The translations under genes and the position numbers were made by a program. A stretch of DNA of 64,000 nt from Clavelina lepadiformis (taxonomy: Eukaryota; Chordata; Ascidiacea; Aplousobranchia; Clavelinidae): positions 16,742,501 to 16,806,500 of the forward strand of contig NC_135243.1 of the NCBI RefSeq assembly GCF_947623445.1, written 5' to 3'. Below the pieces are notes generated by a model. The model searched no databases and was not told where the DNA came from. It was given only the letters and a program-made list of their open reading frames with translations. Below, one piece after another: positions 60,737-64,000 of this stretch (positions within the stretch are counted from its first letter, which is position 1; the number at the start of each line of letters is the position of its first letter).

Positions 60737-63700
60737 ATGCACAACTAAAACTACTAAGAATGATATCATACCTGGTTGCGCAATGCTACGTTTCAAAGTT
60801 CCCATAATTCTGGGGGAGATGCAACAATTTGTGAAGATGCCGTCAAACGCTTGAAGAAGGTCACTCACGGGAGAGTAGAAATAATGGGCAACAGCGGAAT
60901 GGACTGCATGTGGCTGAAAGGTTCACATCCAGTAATTGAAAACCAAAAATTACCTAGTGAGGCTGAACACAAACAACCAATATGATGCCTCTAATAGCAT
61001 TTAGGACGATAATAAAATAATTACATGCGCCTCTCACTTCCAAGCTTTAAACACTACCCTAAGAACAAAGGTGTATGTTCTATAGGTTTTCAATACTTGA
61101 ATGTTGTATACGGTACTGTTAAAGAAATTGAGAATAAACTGAGAACATATTATAAAATTACAATTTATTGAACATCAAAACTCTTAAAATTGCAAAATGG
61201 TGAAGTAGTGTTTTTCAGTATAATTTTTCCTCTGTTAACCATTTATAGTTTAAAGCTTGATAGGTGGTTTGATAAAGCTAAGAATTTTAATTCATTTGCC
61301 TCATTAGACGTTCAACGACGCGGAATAAAAATTCAGACTGCTTGACCCTGTGACATATTGATAACCTATGTTTGGTGCACACAAGCCGTTAAAACAACAA
61401 CATGTTTTCCGCCAATCACCAGTTCTCGTTTTTTGTCCTTCTGTATTAAACATAGACGTATAGTATACAGACTTGTTTTATGACATACATTTTTGGTTCT
61501 GCACTGTGCTGCTTTTGCTATTCGTATCATCATGCTGTTTTACTGTAGCGCGTTTGATTCTGCCCGCGTATGGAAATTTTGTTTATTTGACAACTTATGA
61601 GTTAGAGTTGATATTTGAATAAGTTTGACTCGGTTTTGTAAGAACCATAGTTACTTTTTGTTATTTCGTTTACTGAAAACTCGTATAAAATAATGTGTGA
61701 CGAAAATATTTTGTTTATTTTTGTGGTAATCTGTTTTTGTTTCATATGAAATTAAACACAAAGAAGTAACGTAAAATAACACTTTATCTTGCTGCCATAC
61801 ATATCATTTGCCTTAAATGATAGTTCATTCTTTTCAGAAGTATTTGAAGTTCATTTTCATTAGTCCACTAGATCCAATCACACATTAAGTATTTATTGCG
61901 ATTGTGACATTATGCTCAAGTTTGCAAGATCTTAAATTAACATCAAAGATGTAACTTTACGACAACAATATTGCGTGGAAGTGAACTAACAATGACCTTT
62001 TCACAACTTGAAACACAGCTTGGACTTGGTCTTGGGACGAACATATTTGCTTTAGGTTTAGCCCCGATTAGGTTTATGATTAAAGTTATCAAGGTATATT
62101 GTATTTGATAAACATTTGCTACCACAATTAACAATCTGAATATCGGAGTATGAGACGAGGCATGTTAAAGTGTTATAACAGAAAACAGTTTTAAAGTCAA
62201 ATCAATTTGAAAAGTTCAGGTATAGACTAAACTTACAAGTTTTGACTCGTTGCGAAGGTACAAGCTTTTGTAAACAGTTTTGTTCAGTCGCAAAGTTCAT
62301 TGAATCAAAAATCTGCTGAAGTTTTACGAACAATACAGTTACTGTTAACAGCGCCTACAGCTACTACAGGCAGAATTTTTCCATTACGCGTTTCGTAACG
62401 CTCAGTCTAATAACATACTTCCACCTTAAGCAAGGTTTTATGTTATGGTATTGGCGGCTTTTTTAGCTAAAATAGGCGTCACTGGTACAAGTTTAATGCG
62501 ATTTTTTGACCACTTTAACGGCTTAATTTCCAAATAGCTTAGACATTTTCTAAAAAATGTCTGTGAGTGGTTTTTAAATGAGGCATATCGTTGAGAGATG
62601 GCGTCATAATTAACAAAATGGGAAATATTTATTATTTGGTTAGCTGGAACAGAAGGAGGTAGGGTAGACCGGTAGAGAGTTGGCACTTACTGACGGTTCT
62701 GAGATTGCTGAATCATCCTCGTTATTGGCTTTTAAAGTTGTCTGGTCGACAAATGAGCAAAAAAGAAACATTTTACCTTGTCATTTACATGACGCTTTAA
62801 TTCTAAAAAAAATTCAAGCGTTCTAAAGGTTTGAAATGTTCACACTACAAATCCACTGTAAGCTTCTTACTCAATTTTATCAAAGGTACAGCAGTTGCGT
62901 CAATGCATTTGTTTATACTACGTGTTGTGAAATGCCACAAAAAATTCTGGTATGTAGGCCCGCATTTCAGCCGCTTATTTCTAGAAAAGATACAAGAAAC
63001 TCACAAGATAAGCTTTTATGTAGTTAAGTATTTTAAAAACTTGTTAACTGTGTCTCGCACACCTTTAGCTCGTGCACTCCCCTTCGCAAGGCGGTATCAA
63101 ATGTACCGGAACTTCGGTTTCCTTACAATCATTTATTATTGTTGGATATCGGTGCTGTGTTACTAATCTCAAACTCTCTAAAAATCATTCTTGTTACCAT
63201 AATATTCAAGCTTCACCCGTTGTTCTCCTGAGAATTTTCCAAGTGCAGCCAAGCCAGCAGAGTATTGCAATTTTGATCAGGTTTGATCTATACTGCAACC
63301 AAATGTATTGATTTCGCAACTATTAAAAGAGATTGTTTTAAAACAAATTTGCCGCTATAACGAAGCCTCCAGGTCGGTTTATTATGCACGAGTTGTAGTA
63401 AGCATATAAGGAGTAGGCGGTTGGTCGATAAGAACATTACCCCAAGCTGATATGCTAATGTATAGTTTTATTGGATGTAGTTGGTGATCAATTTAATCAC
63501 AATTTTTTTCCATAATGAACGTGTTATAGTCTTCAAAGTGAACGTTTGTGAAGAAAGACAGATGAAATTGAGGTTCTGGCATTCTAACTGTAGTCTTAGT
63601 ACATAGGGAGTGCATTCTTATCACAGAATTTCTTAAGCACGACGTATTCTTCAATCGGCAAGAGTGATTGCTGGAAAAATTTGATCGTAAATCGCCAAAC

Positions 63701-64000
63701 AACGCCATTTTGCAGTTTAGACGGTGGTGGACGAATTATCTAATCATATAACGAAGTTGTCGCCTGTATTTAGGTACCACACTGGGTCTGAAATGTTCTT
63801 GGTACAGTTTCGAAAACAAAAGAATCTTAGCAGATCTACCGGACAACCAATCCCAAACCAAGGAATTTTACAGGAATATATATTATTCTATCATTCCATG
63901 GCACAAAAGTAATAAACTTCTTACAGGGCTCCAAAAATATGATTTATACATTTTTTAACAACTGGCACATTTTATTTTAAAAACGTAAGATATTTACATA
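60737..64000. other. Ephrin 3 3' UTR and downstream non-coding DNA
   Basis: AATAAA at 61011-61016, about 275 bases after the stop, is the likely polyadenylation signal of ephrin 3. The remaining 3 kb shows no gene, RNA gene or transposon end that I can support; the 111-codon frame at 62831-63166 has no family resemblance. Confidence 0.5.
61011..61016 (+). terminator. Candidate polyadenylation signal of ephrin 3
   Basis: AATAAA in the context GATAATAAAATAATT, the first such signal downstream of the ephrin 3 stop codon. Confidence 0.5.

Overview
The window is eukaryotic, AT-rich DNA with split genes, GT-AG introns and dispersed DNA-transposon remnants. The gene set points to an invertebrate chordate, most likely an ascidian tunicate similar to Ciona. 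The evidence is a full-length CLEC16A/GOP-1 homologue with 24 small exons and a head-to-tail cluster of three GPI-type ephrins; several ephrin-A-type paralogues are known from Ciona. The tunicate assignment is inference from gene content, because no rRNA, mitochondrial or other marker sequence is present.

Layout. (1) 1-4.1 kb is a transposon-derived segment. Exons of a P-element/THAP9-like transposase lie on the plus strand, cut by the left edge of the window and lacking a middle part. They face a convergent minus-strand gene for a 318-residue C2H2 zinc-finger protein of unknown function. (2) 4.1-7.4 kb is intergenic and holds an 0.8 kb MITE-like element. (3) 7.4-17.8 kb is the CLEC16A homologue, reconstructed here as 24 exons and 1031 residues, close to the human length. 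A truncated second copy of the MITE sits in its first intron. (4) 22.0-24.4 kb is a two-exon gene for a 682-residue coiled-coil protein that I do not recognise. (5) 29.1-60.7 kb holds three tandem plus-strand ephrin genes of 300, 269 and 273 residues. All have five coding exons, the first three introns match in position and phase, and each protein has a signal peptide, an ephrin receptor-binding domain, a Thr-rich stalk and a C-terminal GPI-type hydrophobic tail. First introns are 1.7, 5.7 and 6.1 kb. A hAT-type MITE with a perfect 8-bp target duplication lies in the first intron of the third. (6) 60.7-64 kb shows only a 3' UTR and non-coding sequence.

How the genes relate. CLEC16A acts in endolysosomal trafficking and mitophagy. 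The ephrins are membrane-tethered ligands of Eph receptor kinases. Nothing in the sequence ties these two functions together. The most informative observations are a pair of extra cysteines present together in ephrins 1 and 2 and absent together from ephrin 3, a changed intron layout in ephrin 3, and the convergent transposase/zinc-finger pair, which could be a two-gene mobile element. All exon joins were made by hand from splice consensus, frame and family resemblance; none is supported by transcripts.
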